Assembly (NCBI RefSeq): GCF_002847345.1
Contig: NZ_LXFV01000010.1
Coordinates: 1 to 64,000 of the forward strand
DNA: 64,000 nucleotides
Direction of reading: 5' to 3'
Source: Pectobacterium peruviense
GTDB taxonomy: Bacteria > Pseudomonadota > Gammaproteobacteria > Enterobacterales > Enterobacteriaceae
A program made the translations under genes and the position numbers. The notes beneath the pieces were generated by a model. That model was not told the origin of the DNA, searched no databases, and was given only the letters and a program-made list of their open reading frames with translations. Positions 1 through 13,109 of this stretch are shown in pieces; the stretch's first letter is position 1, and every line of letters starts with the position of its first letter.

Positions 1-235
<235 letters not shown>

Positions 236-240
236 TCAAA

Positions 241-264
241 TGCTCTCCCCCTATGGAGAGAGCA
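241..264 (-). other. Hairpin in the fusA-tuf intercistronic gap
   Basis: An inverted repeat (CTCTCC, six-base loop, GGAGAG) lies in the 69-base gap between the fusA stop and the tuf start. There is no T-run after it on the minus strand, so it is not a convincing terminator. An RNA-processing or translational role is only a guess. Confidence 0.35.
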
Positions 265-289
265 CGGGATTTTGTTTTAACCCTGAGGC

Positions 290-2413
<2,124 letters not shown>

Positions 2414-2500
2414 CTATTTACTAGGGCGTTCAATTTAGTTAACCCAAGCGGGTTGGCTATTTTTAGCGCCCGCTTGGTTAGCATGACTACAGCGAAGGGA

Positions 2501-3552
<1,052 letters not shown>

Positions 3553-3573
3553 GAAATATACAATAATTCGGCG

Positions 3574-3861
3574 TTACCACGCGAGTTGCTGCGGATGTTC
3601 CACTGTCAGTTGAACAAACTCATTATAGCCAATGAGCGTCACGCTGTTTGAAATTTGTTCAGTCACACCCCTTGCCTCAGTATCAGGCTGGAGCGCATAG
3701 ATAAGAACCGCTGAATCAAGCAGGCGTTGAATAATGTCCCCACCAGCCAGAGCCGCAATCACACCATCTTGTAGCAAGACCAATGCATCGCCCCGCTCCA
3801 GACTACGTAAAAGTGTATCCAGGTCAGCGTGATAAGGAGAACTTGAGAGCGTATGTAACAT
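3574..3861 (-). CDS. tusB: Sulfur relay protein TusB
   Basis: TusB is a small DsrH-family subunit of the TusBCD heterohexamer. That complex passes persulfide sulfur from TusA to TusE and on to MnmA during 2-thiouridine synthesis at the wobble position of tRNA. The 95-residue product starts MLHTLSSSPY and has the usual length. It follows tusC by 18 bases and tusD precedes that, the same order as in E. coli. Confidence 0.93.
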   Translation of the reverse strand: MLHTLSSSPYHADLDTLLRSLERGDALVLLQDGVIAALAGGDIIQRLLDSAVLIYALQPDTEARGVTEQISNSVTLIGYNEFVQLTVEHPQQLAW

Positions 3862-3879
3862 AAATGGAGAGGCCCGTCG

Positions 3880-4239
3880 CTAGAATGAAAGGATGGAATG
3901 ATAATCGGCCAGCTTGCTACGCCATGCTTCTGGCGCTAACAGCCCCACATCCAAAACCCAGTCCGTATCTATACTCAGCCCGCGCTGGCGCACGGAAGTC
4001 TCGCACAGATAGCAAGATTCGATGTCGTACAACGGCAACACACCAAACGTGGCGATGTAATTGCGCATCAGAATCTTTTCCGGCTGTTGATGCGGCAGCA
4101 GTTGAAGCACGCCATCGCCAACAAAAAACACACCAATCTCTTCCGTCAGTGCCGACATCGCCAACAGCGCATCCAGCCCTTCTCGCCCAGACGCACTCCC
4201 ATGCGGAGAATGCGTAAAAACAAATGCGACTCGCTTCAT
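3880..4239 (-). CDS. tusC: Sulfur relay protein TusC
   Basis: TusC is the DsrF-like subunit of the TusBCD sulfur-transfer complex for tRNA 2-thiolation. The 119-residue product begins [20 protein letters not shown], typical of the family, and lies between tusD and tusB with gaps of 9 and 18 bases. This indicates one transcriptional unit with yheO. Confidence 0.94.
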   Translation of the reverse strand: MKRVAFVFTHSPHGSASGREGLDALLAMSALTEEIGVFFVGDGVLQLLPHQQPEKILMRNYIATFGVLPLYDIESCYLCETSVRQRGLSIDTDWVLDVGLLAPEAWRSKLADYHSILSF

Positions 4240-4248
4240 AATGCTACC

Positions 4249-4638
4249 TTAAAACTGAATAACCCGATCGCAGGTCAGCACCGACTGTGCCAGCTCACCC
4301 AGCCCACTCAGAATAAAACCGGGTTGCAGATTCGCTCCCGCAAGGTTGAGCTGAGTGGCTTGCTGAGCGTCAGTAATGCCTCGACGCAGCGCGGCGGCAA
4401 CGCAAACATTCAGCGCCACCTGATGCACGTCGCCCAGCTGTTGCCAGCCGCGAACAACATCAAACTCATCGTTAGCTGGTGATGTCAGTTGGTTAGCATT
4501 CAGCACGCCTTCTCGGTAGAAGAACACACTTTTCAGTTTATGCCCCTCAGCCAACAGCGCCTGCGCAAACTGCAACGCGCTACTCGCTTGCTGTGTGCCG
4601 TAAGCAGGGCCGGTCACCAGCAAGCAGTAAGTCAGCAT
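4249..4638 (-). CDS. tusD: Sulfurtransferase TusD
   Basis: TusD is the catalytic DsrE-like subunit of TusBCD and accepts persulfide sulfur from TusA. The conserved cysteine is Cys79 in the motif [15 protein letters not shown] chose the ATG at 4636-4638, whose A overlaps the yheO stop (TGATG), rather than a TTG one codon upstream. The 129-residue length is normal. The stop-start overlap suggests translational coupling to yheO. Confidence 0.95.
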   Translation of the reverse strand: MLTYCLLVTGPAYGTQQASSALQFAQALLAEGHKLKSVFFYREGVLNANQLTSPANDEFDVVRGWQQLGDVHQVALNVCVAAALRRGITDAQQATQLNLAGANLQPGFILSGLGELAQSVLTCDRVIQF

Positions 4639-5360
4639 CAACGTTCGTGCCCGCTGAAGTCGCCGCTTTTGAATTGACGAATATAAAGATAAACAGTGTG
4701 CTTGGAGATATTAAGGCGCTCGGCAACCTGATTGATGGCGTCTTTAATATCAAAGATGCCTTTTTCGTACAGGCTCAGTACGATTTGGCGATTTTTCGCA
4801 TTATTGGAAACATTGCGATCCGCATTGACTTCCTCAATAGAGAATTCCAGCGTTTGTGCAACCAGATCGTCAACGGATGATGCGAAGTTAACAGAAGACG
4901 CGGCGTCATGCGTTTCAGGTGGAATAAAGGTCTGCACAATCTGGGAGAAAGGTACATCCAAATTCATGTTGATACACAACAACCCAATCACGCGCTGATC
5001 GCGATTACGGATCGCAATCGTTACTGACTTCATCAACACGCCGCTTTTTGCGCGGGTAAAATAGGCCTTCGACACGCTGCTATCTTCGCCTGCCATGTCA
5101 TGCAGCATGCGCAATGCAAGATCCGTAATCGGCGAGCCAATCTTCCTGCCAGTATGTTCCCCATTTGCAATGCGCACAGCGGAACATTTAAGATCCTCAA
5201 GCGAGTGCAAGACAATCTCACAATGCTCGCCAATCAACATGGCCAAGCCATCAACCACCGCTTCATACGATTTCAGGATCTCATAGTCCGTTTGACTGAA
5301 CGGCCGTTCATCCAGCAAATCAAGCTCATAAGATTCGCCAGATACAAGCGAATTAGACAT
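4638..5360 (-). CDS. yheO: YheO-family PAS-like/HTH transcriptional regulator
   Basis: This 240-residue protein resembles E. coli YheO almost throughout. It has an N-terminal PAS-like sensor domain (YheO domain, about residues 20-140, with [13 protein letters not shown] and [20 protein letters not shown]) and a C-terminal helix-turn-helix (about 190-235, with [17 protein letters not shown]). The ATG at 5358-5360 gives the length of the E. coli protein; an in-frame ATG eight codons upstream exists at 5384. It heads the yheO-tusDCB unit. Its target genes and ligand are not evident from sequence. An ERIC element begins only 26 bases upstream of the start, so its promoter may lie in or beyond that repeat. 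Confidence 0.92.
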   Translation of the reverse strand: MSNSLVSGESYELDLLDERPFSQTDYEILKSYEAVVDGLAMLIGEHCEIVLHSLEDLKCSAVRIANGEHTGRKIGSPITDLALRMLHDMAGEDSSVSKAYFTRAKSGVLMKSVTIAIRNRDQRVIGLLCINMNLDVPFSQIVQTFIPPETHDAASSVNFASSVDDLVAQTLEFSIEEVNADRNVSNNAKNRQIVLSLYEKGIFDIKDAINQVAERLNISKHTVYLYIRQFKSGDFSGHER

Positions 5361-5385
5361 GGCAGACACCACCCTCAACGTCATT

Positions 5386-5580
5386 TATCCCGTAAATAAT
5401 TCGAGTTGCGTGATAAAACGTTAGCGTTTTAAACAACGCCCCGCGTTGGCCCTTTAGGGCAAGGCCCATTTATGAGCCTTGTAACGCGGCAACCGCGCAA
5501 ATCCCCGGGAGCTTACATCAGTAAGTCACTGGGGTCAGTGAGGACGGCCAACGCACAAGCAGCTTGAAGTATGACGGATA
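5386..5580. repeat. ERIC element, long variant with about 70 bp internal insertion
   Basis: The ends (ATAATTCGAGTTGC near 5397 and the inverse ATACTTCAAGCTGC near 5575) are imperfect inverted repeats. The central half matches the ERIC core: ATCCCCGGGAGCTTACAT, then AGTAAGTCACTGGGGT. Relative to the second copy at 51044-51168 it holds about 70 extra bases, roughly 5410-5480. That insert contains nested inverted repeats: CCGCGTT with AACGCGG outside, and AAGGCCCAT with ATGAGCCTT inside. Identification as ERIC is from memory of the consensus. Confidence 0.85.
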
Positions 5581-5655
5581 TATTTATTTTGTATTGACAG
5601 GGGACATAGTCTAGCAAATGTCCACTCTCGCGTCCCTGAATTTAACGGGCTCCCT

Positions 5656-5672
5656 CTTAAGGTTGTATTAAT
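5656..5672 (+). promoter_or_regulatory. PmrA (BasR) box upstream of eptA
   Basis: The sequence CTTAAG, five bases, ATTAAT fits the tandem half-site PmrA box (YTTAAK-N5-YTTAAK) with one mismatch. A -10-like TAGAGT lies at 5683-5688, eleven bases downstream, the arrangement known for PmrA-activated promoters. The eptA start is 61 bases further on. It implies positive autoregulation of eptA-pmrA-pmrB. Confidence 0.8.
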
Positions 5673-5733
5673 TTAATCCCGCTAGAGTCTGCGTCTTCTT
5701 TCCTCTCCATAATGGAAATCACGAGAGACGTGT

Positions 5734-7380
5734 ATGAAAAATCTAATACCAATGGGCAGACCACACCTAAACAGCATTACGTTTGTGCTGATATTTTCTG
5801 CCTTTATTACTCTGGTCCAGAACATCGCCTACTACCGTCAAACGCTGCAACTGCTGGATATGGCGGACTGGATCAATATCCCTTTCTTCCTCAGCATGCC
5901 GGTAGTGATTTTCGCCGTGCTGAATATCATTTTCACGCTTCTGGCAGCGCCTTATCTGCGTAAGGCCGTCATTGTTTTCTTCCTGCTGTCCGGCGCTGCA
6001 GTGCAATACTTTATGCTGAACTACGGCATTATCATTGACCGCACCATGATCCAGAATATCGTTGAGACGACGGCCAGCGAGTCCTTTTCGCTTCTTACGC
6101 CGCAGCTGATCGTCTGGGTATTTTTCACTGGCGTCATTCCCGCAGCGGCGGCCATCTGGATAAAAATAAAACCCGCCAAGCCAACAACGCTCTATATTGG
6201 CCTGCGCTTTCTCAGCGTCATTATCTCGTTATTCGCTATTTTATCTGTCGCAGCATTCTTTTATAAAGATTACGCCTCGTTCATGCGTAATAACAAAGAG
6301 TTGGTAAAAGCGATTACGCCCAGCAATATTGTGGCAGCCAGTTTGTCCTACCATAAGCATAGCGCGCTGGCTAATTTGCCTCTGGTGCAAATTGGTCTGG
6401 ATGCCCGCAAAGTGCCGCCGTCATCTCCTACGGCAAAAAAGAATCTGGTTATTCTGGTGGTCGGCGAGACCTCTCGGGCACAAAACTTTTCGCTAGGAGG
6501 CTATGAGAAGGAAACCAATCCGTTGCTGACGAAAGACAATGTGGTTTACTTTGAGAACACGTCATCGTGTGGCACATCAACAGGTGTTTCCGTTCCGTGC
6601 ATGTTTTCCAACATGCCGCGACAAAACTTTGATGGTGGCTTAGCCAGCCATCAGGAAGGGTTGCTCGATATCTTACAACGGGCAAAAGTTAACGTGCTTT
6701 GGCAGGAAAATGACGGTGGCTGCAAAGATGCCTGTACGCGTGTGCCAACAGTTGATGTGACATCGCTGAAACTACCAGTGTTATGCACCCGCGGCGAGTG
6801 CCACGATGAAGCGTTATTCCACGGTGTAGAAGACTATATTAACAAGCTCGATAACGATGGGATTATTGTATTACATACGATAGGCAGCCACGGCCCGAGC
6901 TATTACCAGCGCTATCCTGACGCCTTTAAGAAATTTACCCCAACCTGTGATACCAATCAGATTCAAACCTGTACGCAGGAGGCACTGACCAACACGTATG
7001 ACAATACCATTCTGTATGTCGATTTTATTCTGGATAAAACGATCAACCTACTGAAGCAGCATCAGGATAAATTTAATACCTCACTGGTTTACCTGTCTGA
7101 CCACGGCGAATCGTTAGGCGAGAACGGCATCTACCTGCACAGCATGCCCTACTCTATTGCGCCGAAGCAGCAAACGCATGTGCCGATGTTGATGTGGTTA
7201 TCAGCAGGTTACCAGCAGCAACAGGCGATTCAAGACACCTGCCTGCGCCAGAACGCGAAGCAGCAGGATTACTCGCAAGATAATCTTTTCCATACCATAC
7301 TGGGGATGTTTAGTATCGCCACGAAAGAATATCAGCCTCAGCTCGATATCCTTCAGCCGTGCAGGGATAAGACAACATGA
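5734..7380 (+). CDS. eptA: Lipid A phosphoethanolamine transferase (EptA/PmrC family)
   Basis: This inner-membrane enzyme moves phosphoethanolamine from phosphatidylethanolamine onto lipid A, lowering surface charge and sensitivity to cationic peptides. The 548-residue protein has about five N-terminal membrane segments (residues 15-190) and a periplasmic alkaline-phosphatase-fold domain. Metal and catalytic residues are visible: Glu245 in VVGETSR, the nucleophile Thr283 in CGTST, and Asp456-His457 in LSDHGE. Cysteines at 279 and 289 and the pairs in GCKDAC, LCTRGEC and CDTNQIQTC match the family disulfides. It overlaps pmrA by four bases and has a PmrA box upstream. Which phosphate or sugar it modifies cannot be read from sequence. 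Confidence 0.93.
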   Translation: MKNLIPMGRPHLNSITFVLIFSAFITLVQNIAYYRQTLQLLDMADWINIPFFLSMPVVIFAVLNIIFTLLAAPYLRKAVIVFFLLSGAAVQYFMLNYGIIIDRTMIQNIVETTASESFSLLTPQLIVWVFFTGVIPAAAAIWIKIKPAKPTTLYIGLRFLSVIISLFAILSVAAFFYKDYASFMRNNKELVKAITPSNIVAASLSYHKHSALANLPLVQIGLDARKVPPSSPTAKKNLVILVVGETSRAQNFSLGGYEKETNPLLTKDNVVYFENTSSCGTSTGVSVPCMFSNMPRQNFDGGLASHQEGLLDILQRAKVNVLWQENDGGCKDACTRVPTVDVTSLKLPVLCTRGECHDEALFHGVEDYINKLDNDGIIVLHTIGSHGPSYYQRYPDAFKKFTPTCDTNQIQTCTQEALTNTYDNTILYVDFILDKTINLLKQHQDKFNTSLVYLSDHGESLGENGIYLHSMPYSIAPKQQTHVPMLMWLSAGYQQQQAIQDTCLRQNAKQQDYSQDNLFHTILGMFSIATKEYQPQLDILQPCRDKTT

Positions 7381-8045
7381 AATTATTGATTGTTGAAGAC
7401 GATAAGCTGTTGCAGGAAGGATTATTCTTGGCACTGAGTCATGAAGGTTATGCCTGCGATTGCGCAGGCACGGCCAAAGAAGCGGACGCGCTCATCAGCA
7501 GTGCGCACTACAGTTTGGTCATTCTCGATCTTGGCTTACCGGACGATGACGGGCTCGCGTTGTTATCACGCTGGCGTAAAAATAATTACCAGCATCCCGT
7601 ACTTATCTTAACGGCGCGGGATAAGGTCAACGATCGCGTCAGCGGATTGGATGTTGGCGCCGACGATTATCTTGCCAAGCCTTTTGCACTGACAGAATTA
7701 CAAGCGCGCGTACGTGCGCTGATTCGCCGCAATCAGGGATCAAGCAACAGCAAGATACAGGTCGACAACATTACGCTGGATTTAAATAATCAACAGGTGC
7801 TGCTGGACGAAAAACCAGTGGTACTGACGCCAAAAGAGTTCGCGATACTTTCCCGACTAGTGCTGAAAGCCGGTTCTCAGGTACACCGAGAGCTTCTACA
7901 TCAGGATATTTATGCCTGGAACGACGACCCGTCCTCCAATTCGCTAGAAGTCCATATCCACAATCTGCGTCAAAAGATAGGCAAAGACCGTATCCGAACC
8001 CTGCGAGGTTTTGGCTACCTGTTGACCAAAGGGGATCAACCATGA
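7377..8045 (+). CDS. basR: Response regulator PmrA/BasR
   Basis: This is an OmpR-family response regulator of 222 residues, the same length as E. coli BasR. The receiver domain shows acidic residues Asp8-Asp9, the phosphoacceptor Asp51 in VILDLGLP, Thr in LILTARD and Lys in LAKPFA. The C-terminal winged helix (about 128-218) includes [13 protein letters not shown] and [11 protein letters not shown]. Its start overlaps the eptA stop (ATGA) and its stop overlaps the sensor gene the same way. In Pectobacterium the PmrA-PmrB pair is known to matter for plant interaction; here the linkage to eptA supports the lipid A role directly. Confidence 0.93.
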   Translation: MKLLIVEDDKLLQEGLFLALSHEGYACDCAGTAKEADALISSAHYSLVILDLGLPDDDGLALLSRWRKNNYQHPVLILTARDKVNDRVSGLDVGADDYLAKPFALTELQARVRALIRRNQGSSNSKIQVDNITLDLNNQQVLLDEKPVVLTPKEFAILSRLVLKAGSQVHRELLHQDIYAWNDDPSSNSLEVHIHNLRQKIGKDRIRTLRGFGYLLTKGDQP

Positions 8046-9136
8046 AGAGCGATGCCGACGCCGTCACCAGTATGCGTCGCCGTTTGGTGCTGGCACTGGG
8101 CGGCATCCTCCTCGTTTGCCAGATGATCAGCGTATTCTGGCTCTGGCACGAAAGCGAAGAACAGATCGGCCTGCTGGTTGATAAATCCCTGAGCGCCAGT
8201 GCCCAGAACATGCAGATCGATCAAGAGATTAATGAAGCAATCGCGTCGCTCAGTATTCCCAGTCTGGTGATGGTCATCCTGACATTGCTCATGTGCTTTC
8301 AGGCGGTCAGTTGGATCACCCGCCCGCTTTCTCGTCTACAGGAAGAATTGCAGGATCGCACGGCCGAAAATCTGGAACCGCTGCCACAGCAGAGCGACAT
8401 TAAAGAAATCGCCGCGGTCACCCATACCATCAACCAGCTTTTCCAACGCTTAGACGAAACGCTGAAACGCGACAGGCAATTTACTGCCGATGTCGCTCAT
8501 GAGTTACGAACTCCGCTAGCCGGTATTCGGCTACATCTTGAATTACACCAGCAACAGCATCAGATTGACTGCGGTTCACTTATCAAACGGATCGATAAGA
8601 TGGTGAAGACGGTGGAACAGCTCTTACTGCTTGCGCGTGTCGGACAAGAATTTTCGGCAGGCCACCACGAAAATGTCGCATTCCTGAAAGACGTTATTTT
8701 TCCCATGCAGGATGAACTAGCGGAGATGCTGCAAAAGCGCCAGCAAAGGCTGAAATGGGTATTACCGCAGGAAGATGTCTCTCTCCACGGTGATGCCACG
8801 TTACTCCAATTGTTGTTACGCAATCTGGTAGAAAATGCCTATCGCTATAGCCCGGAAGCAAGTCAGATCACGGTTAGCCTGATTAAACGGCAACACCTTG
8901 AACTACAGATCGAAGATGAAGGGCCGGGTATCGATGAAAGTAAGGTTGGTGAATTAAGTAAGGCGTTTGTTCGCATGGATAGTCGCTATGGTGGTATCGG
9001 TCTCGGACTGAGCATCGTGACGCGCATTGCTCAGTTGCACGATGGAAGATTTTTCCTTAGTAACCGACCGCAAGGCTCTGGTGCACTCGCGCAGGTGGTA
9101 CTAACCACGCCTGAGGAATACCCAGACTCAGCCTGA
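8042..9136 (+). CDS. basS: Sensor histidine kinase PmrB/BasS
   Basis: This two-pass membrane kinase has 364 residues. TM1 is about residues 14-33 and TM2 about 68-90, leaving a short periplasmic loop of about 35 residues. The loop contains ESEE, which fits the ExxE iron-binding pattern known from Salmonella PmrB. A HAMP-like linker ([13 protein letters not shown]) precedes the dimerisation/phosphoacceptor helix with His153 in [11 protein letters not shown]. The ATPase domain shows the N box ([12 protein letters not shown]), the G1 box (EDEGPGI) and the G2 box (GGIGLGLSI). It overlaps pmrA by four bases. That it senses iron or mild acid is inferred from the family. Confidence 0.92.
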   Translation: MKSDADAVTSMRRRLVLALGGILLVCQMISVFWLWHESEEQIGLLVDKSLSASAQNMQIDQEINEAIASLSIPSLVMVILTLLMCFQAVSWITRPLSRLQEELQDRTAENLEPLPQQSDIKEIAAVTHTINQLFQRLDETLKRDRQFTADVAHELRTPLAGIRLHLELHQQQHQIDCGSLIKRIDKMVKTVEQLLLLARVGQEFSAGHHENVAFLKDVIFPMQDELAEMLQKRQQRLKWVLPQEDVSLHGDATLLQLLLRNLVENAYRYSPEASQITVSLIKRQHLELQIEDEGPGIDESKVGELSKAFVRMDSRYGGIGLGLSIVTRIAQLHDGRFFLSNRPQGSGALAQVVLTTPEEYPDSA

Positions 9137-9207
9137 AGAACAACAACAGAAAACCACGTCAAAATAACATCGCGACGACACATCCCTGTGCACGCGCCTT
9201 ATACGCC

Positions 9208-10479
9208 TTATTGATACACAGGATAGCGGCGGCACAGCGCGACAACCTGCTCGCGAACACGATCGCGTATCACCGTTAACGCTTCATTCCCAGCACCTAG
9301 CCCATCCAGCACATCACATAACCACCCTGCCAGTTGCTCACACTCTGTCACACCGAAACCGCGCGTCGTCACAGCTGGCGTACCAATACGCAGGCCTGAG
9401 GTAACAAAAGGTGAACGTGGGTCGTTAGGCACCGAATTCTTATTTGTCGTGATGTAAGCATCGCTCAGCGCAGCGTCGGCATCCTTACCGGTATACGGCT
9501 TAGCAGACAGGTCGATCAGCAGCAAATGGTTGTCGGTGCCGTCGGAGACGATCTTGTAACCACGCAGTTGGATAATGCGCGCCATTGCCCGGGCGTTAGT
9601 CACGACCTGACGCTGATAAACCATGAAATCAGGGCGTAACGCTTCCTTGAAGGCTACCGCTTTAGCTGCAATAACGTGCATCAGCGGGCCACCTTGAATA
9701 CCGGGGAACACGGCGGCGTTGAGCTTTTTGTAAAAATCCTCACTCTGCCCCTTGGCCAAAATAATGCCACCTCGTGGGCCACGCAGGGTCTTATGCGTTG
9801 TACTGGTCACAACATGTGCGTGAGGGAGCGGGTTGGGGTATTCACCCGCCGCCACTAAACCAGCAACATGAGCCATATCCACCCAGAAGATAGCCCCCAC
9901 TCTGTCAGCAATAGTGCGCATACGCGCCCAGTCCTTGTGGCGTGAATAAGCGGAAAATCCTCCTATTAACATTTTTGGCCGGGTTTCCAAGGCAATACGC
10001 TCCATTTCGTCGTAGTCGATAAGCCCTGTTTCAGGGTCAAGACCATACGGTACGATCTTGTAGTGGCGACCAGAGAAGTTGGAGGGGTTCCCGTGAGTCA
10101 AATGCCCGCCCTGAGCCAGATTCATACCCATCACGGTGTCACCGGGGTTAGTCAAGGCCAGAAATACGGCGGCATTCGCCTGAGCGCCAGCATGGGGCTG
10201 GACGTTAGCGTAATCGCAGTCAAACAGCACTTTGGCCCGCTCGATAGCCAGACGTTCGGCTACGTCAACATACTCACAGCCGCTGTAGTAGCGCTTGCCG
10301 GGGTAACCCTCTGCGTATTTGTTGGTGAACACGGAATTCTGGACCGCCATCACCAGCGGACTGGCATAGTTCTCTGAAGCGATGAGTTCAACGTGGATTT
10401 CCTGACGGTGTTCTTCGTGCAAGATGGCATCGGCCAACTCAGGGTCGAAATCGGTAAGAGTTAAAGAGGTGTCATACAT
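9208..10479 (-). CDS. Serine hydroxymethyltransferase paralogue (GlyA-like)
   Basis: SHMT is a PLP enzyme that interconverts serine and glycine with tetrahydrofolate, or cleaves related beta-hydroxy amino acids. The 423-residue product keeps the fold-type I active site. The PLP lysine is in [14 protein letters not shown] (Lys230), with [29 protein letters not shown] and the substrate-carboxylate arginine in [10 protein letters not shown] prefer the ATG at 10477-10479 because AGGA lies eight bases upstream; two in-frame ATGs at 10485 and 10488 are closer to that site. The upstream yggS-like stop is ten bases away, so the two are coupled. The housekeeping glyA of enterobacteria lies elsewhere, so this is probably a second copy with a specialised substrate or induction condition. 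The paralogue status is inferred. Confidence 0.85.
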   Translation of the reverse strand: MYDTSLTLTDFDPELADAILHEEHRQEIHVELIASENYASPLVMAVQNSVFTNKYAEGYPGKRYYSGCEYVDVAERLAIERAKVLFDCDYANVQPHAGAQANAAVFLALTNPGDTVMGMNLAQGGHLTHGNPSNFSGRHYKIVPYGLDPETGLIDYDEMERIALETRPKMLIGGFSAYSRHKDWARMRTIADRVGAIFWVDMAHVAGLVAAGEYPNPLPHAHVVTSTTHKTLRGPRGGIILAKGQSEDFYKKLNAAVFPGIQGGPLMHVIAAKAVAFKEALRPDFMVYQRQVVTNARAMARIIQLRGYKIVSDGTDNHLLLIDLSAKPYTGKDADAALSDAYITTNKNSVPNDPRSPFVTSGLRIGTPAVTTRGFGVTECEQLAGWLCDVLDGLGAGNEALTVIRDRVREQVVALCRRYPVYQ

Positions 10480-10489
10480 GGGCATCATC

Positions 10490-11326
10490 CTATGCGTTAA
10501 TCGTTGGTTTTTTTAAAGGGGATACTTCGGTGGTGGTTTCATCAGGCCAGTAGTAGCTATCCGGCAAAGGGCGTGCACCGAAGATCGCCTGACCGACGCG
10601 CACTACGGTGGCACCTTCCTCGATCGCGATCTCAAAATCGCCGGACATCCCCATGGATAATTCATCCAGTCCGATGCCAGCAGGCGCGTTTTGCTGCAAC
10701 CGATCGCGTAGGTTACGCAGCCGAATAAAACACTGACGTACGCGTTCGGCCTCGCTGGAGAACAACGCCAGCGTCATGAGCCCACGCACACGTAGCGCAG
10801 AGAATGTGGGAAGCGCCTGAATAAAAGCAGGAACGTCTTCAGGAGACAGGCCGTACTTACTCGCCTCACCAGAGGTGTTAACCTGCACGAAGACATCCAG
10901 TGAGCGTCCTTCAACGTGCAAGCGACGATCCAACGCTTCAGCCAGTCTCAGGCTATCCAATGCCTGAAATTCGCTAGCGAAGCGTGCCACCAGCTTAGCC
11001 TTGTTGGTTTGTAGATGGCCAATGACCGACCACTGTAAGTCGGCTAAGTCCTGCATGGCTTCCCATTTGCGGTACGCCTCCTGCACCTTGTTCTCACCCA
11101 ATATCCGGCAGCCTGCTATATGGGCCATACGCAGGCGATTTTCTGGCTTGGTCTTGCTGACTGGCAGCAAGCGCACGGTTGCTGGATCGCGGCCAACGCG
11201 GTGACAAGCCGCCTCGATGCGCATCTGTACTGCCGCCAGATTACGTTGAAAATCCTCAACCGTGGCGGTTTCAGGGTAGCGACCGTGACTATCGTGGCGA
11301 GTGGGTGTATCGGAAGATATCGGCAT
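10490..11326 (-). CDS. YggS/PLPBP-family pyridoxal phosphate-binding protein
   Basis: The product is an alanine racemase N-domain TIM-barrel protein of the PLP homeostasis (YggS/PROSC) family. The PLP lysine is Lys58 in LLPVSKTKP. Other family motifs are [41 protein letters not shown] and [12 protein letters not shown], and the phosphate-binding [12 protein letters not shown]. At 278 residues it is longer than YggS (about 234), with an extra N-terminal stretch of about 25 residues and a C-terminal tail. It is the first gene of a two-gene unit with the SHMT paralogue and divergent from a PLP-dependent MocR regulator. It probably supplies or buffers PLP for that module; an enzymatic role is not expected from the family. 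Confidence 0.87.
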   Translation of the reverse strand: MPISSDTPTRHDSHGRYPETATVEDFQRNLAAVQMRIEAACHRVGRDPATVRLLPVSKTKPENRLRMAHIAGCRILGENKVQEAYRKWEAMQDLADLQWSVIGHLQTNKAKLVARFASEFQALDSLRLAEALDRRLHVEGRSLDVFVQVNTSGEASKYGLSPEDVPAFIQALPTFSALRVRGLMTLALFSSEAERVRQCFIRLRNLRDRLQQNAPAGIGLDELSMGMSGDFEIAIEEGATVVRVGQAIFGARPLPDSYYWPDETTTEVSPLKKPTINA

Positions 11327-11429
11327 CGGCCTAACTCCTGATAAAGAGGATGAATGGATTGTGAAACGTATTTATAGATTTAAAATAGCCGGATGTTCCC
11401 CACCATTTTTCTTATAAGAGGCAGACCAA
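11327..11429. promoter_or_regulatory. Divergent promoter region between the yggS-like gene and the mocR-type gene
   Basis: This 103-base AT-rich gap must contain both divergent promoters. MocR-type regulators usually bind direct or inverted repeats next to their own gene; I could not pick out a clear operator or canonical -35/-10 pair by eye. The assignment rests only on gene arrangement. Confidence 0.4.
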
Positions 11430-12926
11430 TTGTTCAAACACGCCCAGCTCGAATCTGTCAAAGCCTGGATTGGCGATCCCGCGCACGGCGCTTTGCCACT
11501 GCATGCTCGTATCCAGCGGGCGATTCGTCAGCTCATCCTCGATGGCATTCTCGATGTGGGAAAACCCTTACCCGCTTCGCGCGCGCTGGCTACATCGCTG
11601 GAGGTATCGCGTGATACGGTCGAATCGGCTTACAGCCAGCTGCATGCAGAAGGGTTCATTGAGCGTCGCGTAGGCAGCGGCAGTTTCGTGTCAGAGCGGG
11701 CAAAACGTCTTTCAGGACGTGGTAAAGCCAGAAAAACAGGAGATAGCAAAGCAGAGCTGCGTCTCAGTCAACGCGGCAGCGCCATGTTCCAGAATGGCGG
11801 TGTACGAGATTTCATCATACCGCGAGCGTTCGCGCCCGGCGTGCCGGAAACACGCAGCTTTCCCCTCCAGACGTGGGAACGACTAGAGCGGCAGGTGCTA
11901 AAAGAATATGGCACTAAAGCGCTGTTACACAGCCCGCCGCAGGGTATGGAAACGTTGAGACGAGCCATCGCAGATTATGTCAACCTCGAACGAGGAGCCC
12001 GCGCTACGCCAGACCGCGTGTTAGTGTTGACCAGTTCCCAGCAAGCACTCACTCTGTGCGCGAATGTGCTGATGGATGCTGGCGATAGGATCTTCCTTGA
12101 AGATCCTGTGTACCACGGCGCACGCAAGGCATTCGAGGCCGCCGGGCTCGCGTGCGTGCCTATACCGTTAGATGCGGATGGTTTGCAGGTCGATCACCTG
12201 CTTGAAGCAAGCAGCGGACACAATGCGCCCGCTAAAGCCGTATTCCTCACGCCCTCACACCAGTTTCCAACCGGCGCGACGCTGGCGTTGGATCGGCGGC
12301 TGGCAGTGATCGAATGGGCTAGGCAGCACCAAAGCTGGATTATTGAAGACGACTACGACAGCGAGTTTCACTACGCGGGCAAACCCACCGCCTGCGTACA
12401 GGGACTCGACCCGCACGATCGCACGATCTATATCGGCACCTTCACCAAATCGCTGTTTCCCGGCCTGCGCATCGGCTACATGGTACTGCCGCCGCAGTTG
12501 GTCGCACCGATGACCGTGGGCCGTACCTTGATGGATGGGCACAGCGCACCAATTCCGCAGCTCACGCTGGCACGCTTTATCGAAGGCGGCCACTTCGGTG
12601 CCCATGTACGCACGATGCGCACCATTTACGCGAAACGCCGCGATGTGCTGGCACAACTGGTTCGCCAGCATCTGGCTGATTTCGTAGAGCCACGGGTGCC
12701 GACTGGAGGCATGCAGATGCCCTGTATCTTCATCCGCGACATCCCTGAACACGATGCGGTGGAATCCGCACGCCGGGCCGGTATCGATCTACTCGGGCTA
12801 ACAGCGCTGTATGCATCGGGCCAGCATAAAGCAGGTTTCCTCATGGGATTTGCTGCCCACGCTCCGCATGAACTGGAAATTGCCGTCAAGACGTTGGCGA
12901 AGGTGCTAAGTGCGCTGTGCCGCTAA
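11430..12926 (+). CDS. MocR/GabR-type PLP-dependent transcriptional regulator
   Basis: The 498-residue protein has an N-terminal GntR-like winged helix (about residues 20-85: ARIQRAIRQLILDG, LPASRALATSLEVSRDTVESAY) and a C-terminal fold-type I aminotransferase domain. The PLP lysine is Lys340 in GTFTKSLFPGLRIGY. Other motifs are LTSSQQAL, EDPVYHGAR, TPSHQFPTGA and IEDDYDSEFHY. Such proteins sense PLP or a PLP adduct of an amino compound and regulate adjacent genes. The start is a TTG with AGAGG about eight bases upstream. It is divergent from the yggS-like and SHMT genes, the likely targets. The ligand is unknown; PdxR-like PLP control or serine, glycine or a related amino acid are the obvious options. 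Confidence 0.9.
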   Translation: MFKHAQLESVKAWIGDPAHGALPLHARIQRAIRQLILDGILDVGKPLPASRALATSLEVSRDTVESAYSQLHAEGFIERRVGSGSFVSERAKRLSGRGKARKTGDSKAELRLSQRGSAMFQNGGVRDFIIPRAFAPGVPETRSFPLQTWERLERQVLKEYGTKALLHSPPQGMETLRRAIADYVNLERGARATPDRVLVLTSSQQALTLCANVLMDAGDRIFLEDPVYHGARKAFEAAGLACVPIPLDADGLQVDHLLEASSGHNAPAKAVFLTPSHQFPTGATLALDRRLAVIEWARQHQSWIIEDDYDSEFHYAGKPTACVQGLDPHDRTIYIGTFTKSLFPGLRIGYMVLPPQLVAPMTVGRTLMDGHSAPIPQLTLARFIEGGHFGAHVRTMRTIYAKRRDVLAQLVRQHLADFVEPRVPTGGMQMPCIFIRDIPEHDAVESARRAGIDLLGLTALYASGQHKAGFLMGFAAHAPHELEIAVKTLAKVLSALCR

Positions 12927-13060
12927 TAGGTGGTAAGCGGTGGATGATAGGTATGAGCCGTACAGTCAGTGGGAAAATATCAGTCAGACTGAAGATAAGC
13001 GTCATCGAAAGATGAGTAGCTGGAAAAGGGATTCGGTGCAGGGACGTGATTGTGAAACAC

Positions 13061-13086
13061 AAAAAAACCGCAGGCCAAGCCTGCGG
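13061..13086 (-). terminator. Rho-independent terminator of fkpA
   Basis: The stem CCGCAGGC/GCCTGCGG (13068-13075 and 13079-13086) has a three-base loop. Seven A residues on the plus strand give a T7 tract downstream of the hairpin on the minus strand, 24 bases after the fkpA stop. Confidence 0.9.
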
Positions 13087-13109
13087 TCATATCGCCATAA
13101 CAGCGATGC

